The notes: generated by a model not told the origin, from the letters alone. Positions 9,501-17,862 are shown, counted from the stretch's first letter. The stretch: DNA of 64,000 bases from Glaciecola sp964446865 (GCA_964446865.1 CAYURD010000008.1:8918-72917), one strand, 5' to 3'. Translations and numbers: made by a program.

Positions 9501-9903
9501 GCCAATAGAGCAAAACTGGCCATTGTCAGTAGAGATGCAGCTTTTAGCAGGCATTACTCCCGGTCAATCACGCACCACAGGCAATGTTTGCACGCCAGGT
9601 ACCGATGTTTCATTAAACAATACGGTTGCAAAGCCACACTGTATTTATTCTGACTCAGACACCTACTACGGCGACCAATGGGTTAGCGCGGAATTGATTG
9701 TGAATAACAAAAAGGTATCGCAGTATATTAACGGTCAGCTTGTACTTGAATATACCGACCCTAAAATTGGGTTTACTGGCACGATTAAAGGGATAGATAA
9801 AAATAAATGGTCGCCAGGACAAGCGCTAACACGAGGCTTTATTGGCCTACAAAGCGAAGGACATCCGGTCGACTTTCGAAACATATCTATTAAAGAGTTG
9901 TAA
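6541..9903 (+). CDS. GH2 beta-galactosidase-like lipoprotein fused to C-terminal DUF1080 domain
   Basis: A 1120-residue enzyme. It starts with a lipoprotein signal (LIAC, Cys24). Residues about 50-210 form the GH2 sugar-binding jelly roll (FNKNWQFRLAD, VPHDW, GGIGWYRKTF, GSGIYRDVRL). An immunoglobulin-like domain and a TIM barrel follow (GVNLHHDVGALGAA, AIRLSHNPHSP). The acid/base is E466 in WSIGNEVEW, and the nucleophile is E582 in IIGSENWGTW. From about residue 893 comes a full DUF1080 domain (FTSLFNGKDLNQW ... GFIGLQSEGHPVDFRNISIKEL). A classical retaining glycosidase joined to a module linked with 3-keto-glycoside cleavage is unusual. It leads a plus-strand run with a cytochrome c protein 72 bp downstream. 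Beta-galactosidase on algal galactan fragments is likely; specificity is inferred. Confidence 0.87.
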   Translation: MRLFKSRFQTIALSFICTVTLIACQANSDGHNKLSEKASTSAAENSTLNRTQVDFNKNWQFRLADTRGAFLFDEVSKQQQWETIDVPHDWSVALPYTQENTASSTGFKQGGIGWYRKTFDIKKSDFQRTLWLEFDGIYNNSSIWINGSFAGERPNGYTSFKVDLNEYMVEGENQISIKVDRTAYNDSRWYTGSGIYRDVRLVSVNKQHITHWGVQITSHKVSSKSAELALNTTLNLSTPANQQNLQLISEIKNAKGELVASGTKRIDSQSTSTPTILTNIKIERPALWQLDKPHLYTAHISLSRQNDDGNMQTLDTYEQTFGIRSIAFTADKGFFLNGKQTKIKGVNLHHDVGALGAAATKAAWRYRLKKLQSIGVNAIRLSHNPHSPQLLELADEMGFLVMAETFDDWLQAKKKSVVFLSDNAGSGDAISSYTEHFAKWAERDLRDLIKRDFNHPSVIMWSIGNEVEWTYPYYSQSQMFDEEKADYYGAKPPIYEPKRVLENYKKVKGEGPDNLSRTAHYLTKIVKSIDTSRPVTAGLVIPSVGFVSGYTDALDVVGFNYRAQEYDTAHKTYPNKPIIGSENWGTWAEWNAVKEREFVPGIFVWTGFAYKGEAGPWPRKGLEISFFDFAGNKTPRGHLFETLWVEKPKVYMATIAAKDSEYQFDKDKGWTFTERAHPIKQMQWLRKWEWYGVSDTWNYSKNEDVTVHVYANTEQTELFINDKSLGKQTLSDAQNGILFWQLPFAQGELKVVGYNQGKKVAEYALNTHGEAAKIALHPDKLTLSADTYDLAHIHAKIIDKNGNTVVLDSKDVEFTVSGAANLVAVDNGWENNVQIATNSSINTHMGKALGIVRSNGEKGEIRVTAHVEGLAPVSIVLQAEDPSHLSQFTSLFNGKDLNQWTEKTYGFAAGKDPDATFSVHEGAIRVDYTQYQGQFSDRFSHLYFNQAFENFHLKLEYRFRGEFYPGAPNHALLNSGIMFHSQSPQSMPIEQNWPLSVEMQLLAGITPGQSRTTGNVCTPGTDVSLNNTVAKPHCIYSDSDTYYGDQWVSAELIVNNKKVSQYINGQLVLEYTDPKIGFTGTIKGIDKNKWSPGQALTRGFIGLQSEGHPVDFRNISIKEL

Positions 9904-9975
9904 GTCTTAGTGTGGAAAAAGAGTAAGTGGGTAATGGCAGGTGATAAACATTGAAAAACAAAGGACAACGATAAG

Positions 9976-11007
9976 ATGACTGACGCACTTCATCCGCGAT
10001 TACACAAATTTACGACATATTCGCATGTTGTCATGTTGCTGTTTTCTATGCTTATCAGTTCGGCTGCCTTCTCTGCATCAAGTCAGCAAAACAACAAAAC
10101 AAAAACCGACATGGTAAAAGCTAAACAAGCCTTTGTAAGTAATTGTCAGGCTTGTCACGCCTTAAACAAAAATCAAGTGGGGCCTTCTGTTGTTGAACTA
10201 AAAAAGCTCTATTCACCCGACAGTCTAGACGCATTTTTACAGTGGACTAAAAATCCTGGTAAAAAACGTGCCGACAGCATTCAAATGCCAGCAATGTCAC
10301 ACTTAAGCGATAGTGTATTAAGCGATATTTTTGACTACATTCAACAAGCAAAGCCTCCTGTATTGTCGGCCGCTCGCAACAAACAAAAATTTGTGTTTAA
10401 AGCCCCTCCTAAGCAATACCCATATTACAAACGAACTTATATGCCTTTTGCGAGCCCAGCGGCGATTGCCATTATGTTTTCTTGGGATGTGGGCTTAAGT
10501 TGGGATGCGACCAGCGCGCGTTTACGTTACGTGTTTAAAAGTCCGCAGTCATTTTTAAACGGCGAAAAGAATAAAGACACGTTAAGGCAATATATAGTGC
10601 ATAGTGAAAGCACTGCTCAATTGTGGTCTTTTGCAGAGAATACAAACGCTGAATTTAAAGGTTATTCACTCAGCAAGGACTTACCTGTTTTTAAGTACAA
10701 TTATGCAGATGTTCATATAAAAGAATGGTATACACCTGCAAATTACAGCGAAGGCTTTGGTTTTAACAGGCATTTTTCAATTAGTGGCCTACATAAAACA
10801 AGCGAAGATATTTGGTTAGATTTATCGCAAAATAACGACATCTCAAAACAATCAGCATATGACCTAAACATCATACCCAATAAGGGGCGTGTCACTGAAT
10901 ATAAGCTGCTGTTGTCGCCTTCGCAAGCGCAAATGTTTTCCATCGAATATCAATTTAGCGCTAAAAAGAATACTGCAAACAATCAGCAAGAGGGTAACAA
11001 TGAATAA
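9976..11007 (+). CDS. Exported cytochrome c with ethylbenzene-dehydrogenase-like heme-binding domain
   Basis: A 343-residue two-domain protein. After a hydrophobic export signal (about 15-36) comes a class I cytochrome c domain: C57-Q-A-C60-H61 as heme attachment, VGPSVVELKKLY, and a methionine-rich segment (SIQMPAMSHLSD) supplying the axial Met. From about residue 145 the chain resembles the gamma-subunit-like EB_dh heme-binding beta-sandwich (SWDVGLSWDATSARLRYVFKSP), known from ethylbenzene and dimethylsulfide dehydrogenases. Such proteins take electrons from periplasmic dehydrogenases. A GGA six to twelve bases before the ATG supports the start. It overlaps the next gene by 8 bp, so the pair is translationally coupled. 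It most likely carries electrons for the beta-propeller protein. Confidence 0.75.
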   Translation: MTDALHPRLHKFTTYSHVVMLLFSMLISSAAFSASSQQNNKTKTDMVKAKQAFVSNCQACHALNKNQVGPSVVELKKLYSPDSLDAFLQWTKNPGKKRADSIQMPAMSHLSDSVLSDIFDYIQQAKPPVLSAARNKQKFVFKAPPKQYPYYKRTYMPFASPAAIAIMFSWDVGLSWDATSARLRYVFKSPQSFLNGEKNKDTLRQYIVHSESTAQLWSFAENTNAEFKGYSLSKDLPVFKYNYADVHIKEWYTPANYSEGFGFNRHFSISGLHKTSEDIWLDLSQNNDISKQSAYDLNIIPNKGRVTEYKLLLSPSQAQMFSIEYQFSAKKNTANNQQEGNNE

Positions 11008-12520
11008 GTGGATGCTCAATTTCGTGTTTGTGTTGTTTTTAGTCGCAAGCTTTACTGCAAACGCCGAGGTGAACTGGGAGCGTTACTATGTCATTGAGAA
11101 CGTTCCGATTCCAAAGACAATTGACCCTCAGTTAGGTGGCCTTGTTGTTTTAAAGAACGGTAATATTGCTGGCGCATTTCATCGCGGCGAAGTTGCTATA
11201 TATGACACAAAAACAAAAAAATGGACCGTTTTTGCAAAAGGCTTGCACGAACCATTGGGCTTACTTGAAGCCAGCGATGGTAGCCTTATTACCATGCAAA
11301 AACCAGAATTAACCAAGCTAATCGATACCGACAACGACGGCATAGCCGATGAGTATCAAACGCTATCAGACCAATTTGGCATGTCGGGAAATTATCACGA
11401 ATTTGCTTTTGGCCCCGTACAAGATAGCAAAGGAAACTTATACTTTTCTCTTAATGTGGCTTCTAATTATGCCGGTATTTATGAACACATACGTGGAGAC
11501 TTTAATACACTTGGCTTATCCAGAGAGGCGATGACCAATTGGCGTAATGAACAGTGGAAAACCGATACTAAGTTTAAAGCAGGACGCATGTTTTCAAAAG
11601 TGAATTACCGAGGATGGGTAATGCAAGTTTCTCCAAGCGGCCAAACAACTCCATTTGCACTCGGATTCCGCTCTCCTGATGGCATTTTTGTAGATAAACA
11701 AGATAGACTATGGGTCACCGACAACCAAGGCGATTGGCTTGGCACTAGTCCGCTTTATCAAGTCAATAAAGGCGAGTTTTATGGACACCCTGCATCGCTT
11801 GTATGGCAAGATGGCTGGGATAAAAACCCGGTAGATATGTCGGCTGATGAGTTAGATGCACTGCGTACGCCAGCGTCGGCATGGTTTCCTCAAGCTGAAC
11901 TTGCAAATTCTCCTACGCAAATCATTTCGACAGTTGCTGCCAACAAATTTGGCTTACCTGAAAATGAGCTACTGATTGGTGACATGAATCAACATCGTTT
12001 AATTAGATTCTTAGAAGATAAGGTCGATGGGTTTTCTCAAGGTACCTTGATCCCGTTTTTAGACACGCCTTCTTTAGGCATTGGCAATCATCGAATGAGC
12101 TTTGATAAAAAAGGCCAGCTTTGGATTGGCAAAACACACCTAGGCTGGGCTGGAGGCGAAGGGATACGAAAAATTACTTGGAACAAAGAGAGTTTGTTTC
12201 TGGTAAATAAAGTGTCGCAAACAAAGCAGGGATTTATGCTTCAATTTAACAAGGCCATTAATGAGGAAACACTCAAGGTGGATATTGAGTCGCATGGTTA
12301 TTTATATCATGGCGCTTATGGCTCTAAAAAAATCGACTTAACAGACATAAAGGCAAGCGAATTGACTGTTTCGGATGACCAAAAAAGCGTGCACATATTA
12401 CTGCCCGAACTCAAAGAAAATACGATGTACACCATAAAACTTAATAGTGTAAAAAGTGAGACAAATCAGGTACTAATGGGCGATATACTGCGTTATACTT
12501 TGATAAAAAGAGTCCACTAA
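11000..12520 (+). CDS. Exported beta-propeller protein, PQQ-sugar-dehydrogenase-like (DUF7133/sorbosone-dehydrogenase-like)
   Basis: I place the start at the ATG at 11000, inside the end of the cytochrome gene, where an AGAGGG ribosome site precedes it and a signal peptide follows at once (MNKWMLNFVFVLFLVASFTANA); a longer frame from 10889 lacks these. The 506-residue product has NHL-type blades (VVLKNGNIAGAFHRGEVAIYD, GFRSPDGIFVDKQDRLWVTDNQG, NELLIGDMNQHRLIRF) like the beta-propellers of soluble aldose dehydrogenases and planctomycete-type membrane dehydrogenase domains. Coupling to a cytochrome c gene supports a redox role in the periplasm, perhaps sugar oxidation to a lactone. Cofactor and substrate are inferred. 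A non-catalytic propeller is the alternative. The 3' end overlaps the convergent DUF1593 gene by 4 bp. Confidence 0.7.
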   Translation: MNKWMLNFVFVLFLVASFTANAEVNWERYYVIENVPIPKTIDPQLGGLVVLKNGNIAGAFHRGEVAIYDTKTKKWTVFAKGLHEPLGLLEASDGSLITMQKPELTKLIDTDNDGIADEYQTLSDQFGMSGNYHEFAFGPVQDSKGNLYFSLNVASNYAGIYEHIRGDFNTLGLSREAMTNWRNEQWKTDTKFKAGRMFSKVNYRGWVMQVSPSGQTTPFALGFRSPDGIFVDKQDRLWVTDNQGDWLGTSPLYQVNKGEFYGHPASLVWQDGWDKNPVDMSADELDALRTPASAWFPQAELANSPTQIISTVAANKFGLPENELLIGDMNQHRLIRFLEDKVDGFSQGTLIPFLDTPSLGIGNHRMSFDKKGQLWIGKTHLGWAGGEGIRKITWNKESLFLVNKVSQTKQGFMLQFNKAINEETLKVDIESHGYLYHGAYGSKKIDLTDIKASELTVSDDQKSVHILLPELKENTMYTIKLNSVKSETNQVLMGDILRYTLIKRVH

Positions 12521-14067
12521 TATATTTGTATTGGGCTGTGTTTTGCTGGCGTATTGTCAACGTTAATCACAATTCTTCGGTAATCAAAAAGTTCAACAAT
12601 GTCACTGTTGTCTCGCAGCTCCAAGATTAGGTGTATTTGCTTTCCTTTAGCGCCAGTGGGTATGCTTATGTGTGTTTTGGAGGCAGTGCTATCGCCAATG
12701 ATTACTTGGCCAGGGTAGGTCCCCGCTTCTTGGTAAATCCACCAAGTAAAACGTAAATCATCGCCGTCAGGATCGCTAGACATAGAGGCATCCAGTTCAA
12801 TGCGTTCTCCTGCGCTTGCAACGAGCTCTATTATGCTATTTGATGTGTCCCCGTTAAAAGCGGCAATAGGGTTATGATTTGCATCATCAAACGATTTTAC
12901 GCTCCAATCCATGCGTGCAATTTTGTCGTTGTACATCGCTTCTCGCCAACGCCAAATAGGAACATAGTCGTTGTTATATATTTTTCCGTCTTGCGGGTCG
13001 ACCCAATGATCACTGACTTCTCGGTAAGTATAAAATGGCGCTGATTTTTGCTCGTCTATCTTAATATCGGTATGTCTTGACCAAAAGTCAGATACTTTTT
13101 GTTGGCTAAAGCGTCCACCCCAACCGCCCCACGAGGGCTGATTAATATCAAATAATCCTTTATTTACTAATCCCATCCACGGAATAGTACCGCCACCTTC
13201 CATAAAACCAATAAGATCCTTTGCCCAATTATCAGAACGCCTTACCGGATACATATCGCCCAAGGCACCGTGATCATTCATGACGTGCTCTTGTAGCCAT
13301 TTTAATTGGCCACGCGTACTTGTTTCGTAGGGACGCCAGTAATTTGGGCCAAGGTTGACGTTCATATCGCCATCGGTACCACCGGGCCCGCCATAAGCAT
13401 AAGTTTGATAGTTACTTCTAATCCAATGGATTCGTGGGAATTGATTCGTGATCCAAGCACCCGCATTATCTTGGGCTCCATTTTCAAAAACGCGTAGTTT
13501 AGACACAAAGTGTTTTACTTCTTCCTTACTGTGGCTATTTCTGTAATCAAAAAGTGCTTGCGCTAGAGTATTTGAGCCTGCATTGACAACTATCCAAATG
13601 GGTCGGGGATCGTCTTTTGTGACCGCATCAATAATCAATTTGGAACCAGCACTTGAATTACCCTCTTTAACATCATCTACGCCGTAGCCTTTTTGACCAG
13701 CAACCACAAGTTTCTTTAAATCTTCAGGCTCTGGCCACCCCGAGGCATGTTGTTTTAAGTTGTCTAAATCTTTTGCGTAGCTATCAATGATGTCAATAAA
13801 AAGCTCTGGATGAGTAATCTGATGGTAGTCGCCATGGGGTGAACCCGGACGAAGGTATTTTCCCGTAACAGCAATTAAACCTTCAATATCAAACTCATTC
13901 GAATAAGTTATCATATGAATCATTTGCTGCACTTCGTCAGGCTCGTTACCCATATCAGCAAGTATAATTAAACGATGATTATCATTGGTAGATAAGCGAT
14001 GCCCATCACTTAATACACCCATGCTAAATGTTAGTATGCTGGTCAACAAAATCAGATTTTTTATCAT
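12517..14067 (-). CDS. DUF1593 secreted nucleoside-hydrolase-like protein (Sde182 type)
   Basis: A 516-residue exported protein (signal peptide about 1-20). Residues 30-330 match the DUF1593 family: RLIILADMGNEPDEVQQMIHM, where the D-M-G-N-E-P-D-E cluster resembles the calcium site of nucleoside hydrolases, then GLIAVTGKYL, WIVVNAGSNTLAQAL and a WLQEHVMNDHGALGDMYP block. The C-terminal 110 residues are a beta-sandwich cap (SAGERIELDASMSSDPDGDDLRFTWWIYQEAGTYPG). Members sit in polysaccharide loci of marine bacteria and one was first named as a cellulose-binding protein. N-ribohydrolase-like or glycosidase activity has been proposed, not proved. It is the last gene of the minus-strand GH86/GH29 run, 122 bp after the GH29 gene, and may have its own promoter. 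Confidence 0.82.
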   Translation of the reverse strand: MIKNLILLTSILTFSMGVLSDGHRLSTNDNHRLIILADMGNEPDEVQQMIHMITYSNEFDIEGLIAVTGKYLRPGSPHGDYHQITHPELFIDIIDSYAKDLDNLKQHASGWPEPEDLKKLVVAGQKGYGVDDVKEGNSSAGSKLIIDAVTKDDPRPIWIVVNAGSNTLAQALFDYRNSHSKEEVKHFVSKLRVFENGAQDNAGAWITNQFPRIHWIRSNYQTYAYGGPGGTDGDMNVNLGPNYWRPYETSTRGQLKWLQEHVMNDHGALGDMYPVRRSDNWAKDLIGFMEGGGTIPWMGLVNKGLFDINQPSWGGWGGRFSQQKVSDFWSRHTDIKIDEQKSAPFYTYREVSDHWVDPQDGKIYNNDYVPIWRWREAMYNDKIARMDWSVKSFDDANHNPIAAFNGDTSNSIIELVASAGERIELDASMSSDPDGDDLRFTWWIYQEAGTYPGQVIIGDSTASKTHISIPTGAKGKQIHLILELRDNSDIVELFDYRRIVINVDNTPAKHSPIQIY

Positions 14068-14189
14068 TTATATATGCTCTATGTTACGTTTTTCATTACT
14101 GTCACGATTGATACGACGGCTCAAACATTAAGCACCGCCACATAGTGTAATTGTGTTAGTAAGATTGAATACGTCCAAGTGCCCAGCCA

Positions 14190-15857
14190 TTAAAGCGCTT
14201 CGCCTGGATCTTCGCCACCAATGCCCACTTCAGCTTCTTCATATAAAGAAATTTTAAAAGTGAGTGCTATGTTGTTAGGCATTGTGGCTGGTTTGTCGAT
14301 GATCAAACCTTCAGGGCTCATCGCCCAGCTTAACGCTTCTGCGCTGCCCAACAACTCAATACTTTTTATATTAGATGTCAATGCCGTAAAATAACTACCG
14401 AGGGAGCGGATGGTAATATCGTTCGTCGGCGGCGCCATTACAAATGCAAAGAGAGTTTCGTCTCCTTTTTTTGTAAAACGAATGTCCTTATCAGTGTACC
14501 TTATCTTTTGTTTTTCGATTTTGTGTCCACCAAATCGAATGCGGGTAGGACCTTCGCCGAAGACTGTCCAGGGTCTCGTACCATAAACACCTTCACCATT
14601 AACGGCTAACCAATCGCCCATTTTTACCAGCAAATTTTGCATTTCTGGCGGAATCGAACCGTCTGGATTAGGCGGTACGTTCAGCAGCATTAATCCGTTT
14701 TTGGAGACAATGTCGATAAGAATGTCAACAATGTCATTTGGCTCTGCAAATTTAGCGTTTTCATAGTAAAACCAAGCCCCGGGCGAAGTATCTGTCATCC
14801 AAAACTGGTCTTTTTGTTTATTCGGACGCCCCCTTTCATAATCCAGTACACCAACCGATTCAGGGAATGAGGCGTTTTTGTAGTTAATCACCACTTCTTT
14901 GCCCCATTTTTGGGCTTGATTATAGTAATAAGCCACAAACTTTTTGCGATATTCTTCGTCTAGCTCTTCTACCCACCAATCAAACCAAATTACGTCTGGC
15001 TGGTACTTATCTATCACCTCTTTTAATTTGGCAAACCACCTATCATGAAACAGTTTGCTTGGTTTAAAATCGGTCAACGCATGCTGTTCAGTATATAAAT
15101 CTGCGGTGCCGGCGGTGGCATCAAAGTTATAGGCATTTGCAAAATATACCCAAGTAAACGCATGATGAAATGAGGTAAGAAACTTCATATCTTGCGCTTC
15201 AATTTCAGATTTTAATTCACCGGTAATGTCGATGCCAGTAAAGTCTTTTACATTCCAACGCGTGACTTCGCTGTCCCACATCGCAAAATTGTCGTGATGA
15301 ATAGCCACTGGTCCAGCAAATTTAGCCCCCGACCGCTTAAATAGACTTGCCCACTCTTTGGCATCAAATTTAGTCGGTGAAAACTGTTCAATGATATCTT
15401 TATACCCGTGTTCTTTAAGGTCGCCGTGGGTAGATTTGTGATGCTCATATACATAAGACGGTTTAGGTAACTGTTTGTCACCAAAAAGCAGTTGTTCACC
15501 CGTTTTCCAGTCATACAATGTGTCCATGTACATGTCGAGGCCATACCAACCTGCAGGGTATTTTAACCCTATATTAGCCGTCGAAGTTGGCCCCCAATGC
15601 GCATAAATGCCAAGTTTAGCGTCTTGAAACCAGTCAGGGATATGATTGACTCGTGCCAAATCTTCCCAATCTTCTTTATAGGTATTAGTGGCAGTATTTG
15701 GCAGCTCATCGACCGTCGATGCGACGCTTTTTGTATCTGGGGATGAAGCTTGTTGTTGTTTTGCTGGCGTACAAGCACTCAAACAAAATAACGCACCAAA
15801 GACAAGCGCATTCGCTTGCGCAATATTAGTAAGATACTTCTTCATTTTATGCTTCAT
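14190..15857 (-). CDS. GH29 alpha-L-fucosidase-family lipoprotein
   Basis: The frame is open further upstream, but a lipoprotein signal (LSAC, Cys29) starts only from the ATG at 15857 (MKHKMKKYLTN), so I choose that start; 15845 is also possible. GH29 features: WFQDAKLGIYAHWGP, the HHDNFAMWDSEVTRWN block lining the sugar site, and IWFDWWVEE with the nucleophile D293 (counted from this start). A C-terminal beta-sandwich follows. GH29 enzymes release alpha-L-fucose; L-galactose differs only by the 6-hydroxyl, and GH29 members in porphyran loci act on alpha-L-galactose. With a GH86 in the same run, an exo-alpha-L-galactosidase is a reasonable guess. In most GH29 enzymes the motif reads HHDGF; here HHDNF is a variant. 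Confidence 0.87.
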   Translation of the reverse strand: MKHKMKKYLTNIAQANALVFGALFCLSACTPAKQQQASSPDTKSVASTVDELPNTATNTYKEDWEDLARVNHIPDWFQDAKLGIYAHWGPTSTANIGLKYPAGWYGLDMYMDTLYDWKTGEQLLFGDKQLPKPSYVYEHHKSTHGDLKEHGYKDIIEQFSPTKFDAKEWASLFKRSGAKFAGPVAIHHDNFAMWDSEVTRWNVKDFTGIDITGELKSEIEAQDMKFLTSFHHAFTWVYFANAYNFDATAGTADLYTEQHALTDFKPSKLFHDRWFAKLKEVIDKYQPDVIWFDWWVEELDEEYRKKFVAYYYNQAQKWGKEVVINYKNASFPESVGVLDYERGRPNKQKDQFWMTDTSPGAWFYYENAKFAEPNDIVDILIDIVSKNGLMLLNVPPNPDGSIPPEMQNLLVKMGDWLAVNGEGVYGTRPWTVFGEGPTRIRFGGHKIEKQKIRYTDKDIRFTKKGDETLFAFVMAPPTNDITIRSLGSYFTALTSNIKSIELLGSAEALSWAMSPEGLIIDKPATMPNNIALTFKISLYEEAEVGIGGEDPGEAL

Positions 15858-15934
15858 CAAATATTGTTGTTCCAAAAGAGTACTTGTCATGCTCTGTGCA
15901 TAGCTTTGTAGGCCGTTCGCTCTAATATACGAAA

Positions 15935-16327
15935 TTATAAAGGGCGTAGTGAAATGACTTCTCGCAGCACCTGCCACCGGCCATCTTCAAAGCACAAATC
16001 AATACTCAAGAAGAGAGACATGTCTTGGCCGTTTAGGTTATTACGCCTAGACAATACAACGTTTGCACTCGCATCCTTTTGTTCAATATGATGATACTTG
16101 ACCCAAGTGTTCATAGGCGGGTCACCCGCGTCTCGCTTAGCGGCAAACATACTCTTAAAAGCGACTTTATCAAGATGATGAACTTGGTCTTGAGGATCTA
16201 CCATGATCACTTTCATATCGTCATGATAGATGCGTTCAAGCGCATCAACATCATAGGTTGTTGCCGTTTGTATAAGGTCGTCAATGGTTTGTTTGACCTC
16301 ATTAACTTGATTATTTGTTGCGTTCAT
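15935..16327 (-). CDS. NTF2-like / SnoaL-type small protein (DUF4440-like)
   Basis: A 130-residue alpha+beta-barrel protein with no signal peptide. The ATG at 16327 has an AGAGG site eight bases upstream and is preferred to an in-frame start seven codons earlier. Features: IDDLIQTATTYDVDALERIYHDDMKVIM, then DPPMNTWVKYHHIEQKDASANVVLSR and the closing CFEDGRWQVLREVISLRPL, all typical of the DUF4440/SnoaL fold. This fold covers isomerases, dehydratases and binding proteins, so a reaction cannot be named. It is placed between two GH29 genes in one direction (gaps 56 and 77 bp), which suggests a cytoplasmic role on a sugar or product of the same pathway. Confidence 0.8.
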   Translation of the reverse strand: MNATNNQVNEVKQTIDDLIQTATTYDVDALERIYHDDMKVIMVDPQDQVHHLDKVAFKSMFAAKRDAGDPPMNTWVKYHHIEQKDASANVVLSRRNNLNGQDMSLFLSIDLCFEDGRWQVLREVISLRPL

Positions 16328-16383
16328 TAATATAACCTCTTGCAGCAATATTGTTCATTAGGCTTTATCCAAACTCGTACACC

Positions 16384-17862
16384 TTATTTACTTGCGGTGT
16401 TTGCTAACGTAACCTCATAAACATTAACTAAGTCATCGGGCTGAATAGTCGGTACTGTTATTTCTAAGCCTTGTTCGGTAATTTCCCACAACAAGTCTTC
16501 TTTATTAACCAAAGATTTGACTGAAATAACTTTACTTGGCTCATCTAAAAATGCGGATATTACATGTTTTGAATCCTGCGGTGCCTTACCAAGCTGTAAA
16601 ACATAAACAGTATTATTTTTACGAGTAAAACGAATATCTTGCCAATTGTAATTAGCACCTTTTACGCCGCCATGCACGTTTGATTTTAGTTCTTTGTCGC
16701 CAGGCCCACTTCCATAGGTATTCCAAGGTCTTGTTGCATAAATAGCGTCGCCATATACGTCTAACCATGCGCCAAGACGCTTTAAACTCGCGACTTGGTC
16801 TTCTGGGATAGTACCGTCTGAACGAGGGGATATATTTAGCAAAAGAATACCATTTTTGCTAACTGTATCGACAAACGAATGCAGCACCAACTTAAAAGGT
16901 TTGGCTCTTGAGCGACTTATGTAACTCCAGCCCCAAGTGATGGTGTCGTCGGTTAGCCAAGGCCGTTCTTGTAAGTCACGCATACGCCCTTTTTCAATAT
17001 CAACAATGCCGATGTCTTTACTTAAATCTTCTTGTTTAAACGAAATAACGGGTTCTTGTCCACGTGCAATCGACGCGTTAATGTAGTTGGCGATCATTTC
17101 GTATTTTTTATCTTTAGGCAGGGTATGCAACCACGAATCAAACCATAAAATATCGGGATGATAGCGCTTAACAACTTCATCAACTTTTGCCATCCAAACG
17201 TCCATTATTTCTTCGTCACTCATTTTTGAGTAGTAAAGCTGTTTCAGGACCGGATCGTCTGTGTTTGAAGGATAACCGTCTATTCGTGGGATGTGACCTG
17301 CTATGTGTCGGCCAATATGAAATGTCGTTATCAGTTTTAAATCATGTTCTTTAATGGCGGCGCTATACTCACCTAATACATCACGCTTGGGGCCCATTTT
17401 AGCGGCATTCCAAGGCGTTATGTCACTGTCCCACATGGCAAAACCATCATGATGTTCAGTCACCGGGCCACTAAACTTTGCGCCAGCATCAGCCACAAGT
17501 TGCGCCCAAGCCTGCGGATCAAATTTTTCTGCCGTAAATTTAGGAATAAAATCGTGGTAAGGAAATTTGTCTGGCTCACCATAAGTCTGTAAATGGTGCT
17601 GGCCAACTTTGCTGTCGGGTTTGTGCATTTCTCGAATATAATGCTCAGTTTCAAATGCCGGAACCGTGTACACTCCCCAATGAAAATATATGCCTAGTTT
17701 GGCATCTTGTAGCCATTGCGGCGCCTCGTCGTGCTTAATAAGAGACTCATAATTGGCTTCAAATTTGTTGTCTTCAGCTTTAGCATTCATTGTTATTGTT
17801 GTGCACAATACAAACAATAAAAATACGCCCATGGGTCTATTAATACTCAACATATCAGTCAT
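16384..17862 (-). CDS. GH29 alpha-L-fucosidase-family enzyme, second copy
   Basis: A 492-residue exported enzyme (signal peptide about 1-29, MNAKAE). GH29 landmarks: WLQDAKLGIYFHWGVYTVPAF, GPVTEHHDGFAMWDSDITPWNA and ILWFDSW with nucleophile D242. HHDGF has the usual Gly, unlike the first GH29 here. The two proteins are clearly different subtypes, with one lipid-anchored and one soluble, so they probably split the work between two linkages or chain ends. The start shares ATGA with the stop of the esterase gene upstream, so both are translationally coupled. Fucosidase is the family's general role; alpha-L-galactose on desulfated porphyran fragments is my inference from the GH86 in the same operon. 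Confidence 0.88.
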   Translation of the reverse strand: MTDMLSINRPMGVFLLFVLCTTITMNAKAEDNKFEANYESLIKHDEAPQWLQDAKLGIYFHWGVYTVPAFETEHYIREMHKPDSKVGQHHLQTYGEPDKFPYHDFIPKFTAEKFDPQAWAQLVADAGAKFSGPVTEHHDGFAMWDSDITPWNAAKMGPKRDVLGEYSAAIKEHDLKLITTFHIGRHIAGHIPRIDGYPSNTDDPVLKQLYYSKMSDEEIMDVWMAKVDEVVKRYHPDILWFDSWLHTLPKDKKYEMIANYINASIARGQEPVISFKQEDLSKDIGIVDIEKGRMRDLQERPWLTDDTITWGWSYISRSRAKPFKLVLHSFVDTVSKNGILLLNISPRSDGTIPEDQVASLKRLGAWLDVYGDAIYATRPWNTYGSGPGDKELKSNVHGGVKGANYNWQDIRFTRKNNTVYVLQLGKAPQDSKHVISAFLDEPSKVISVKSLVNKEDLLWEITEQGLEITVPTIQPDDLVNVYEVTLANTASK

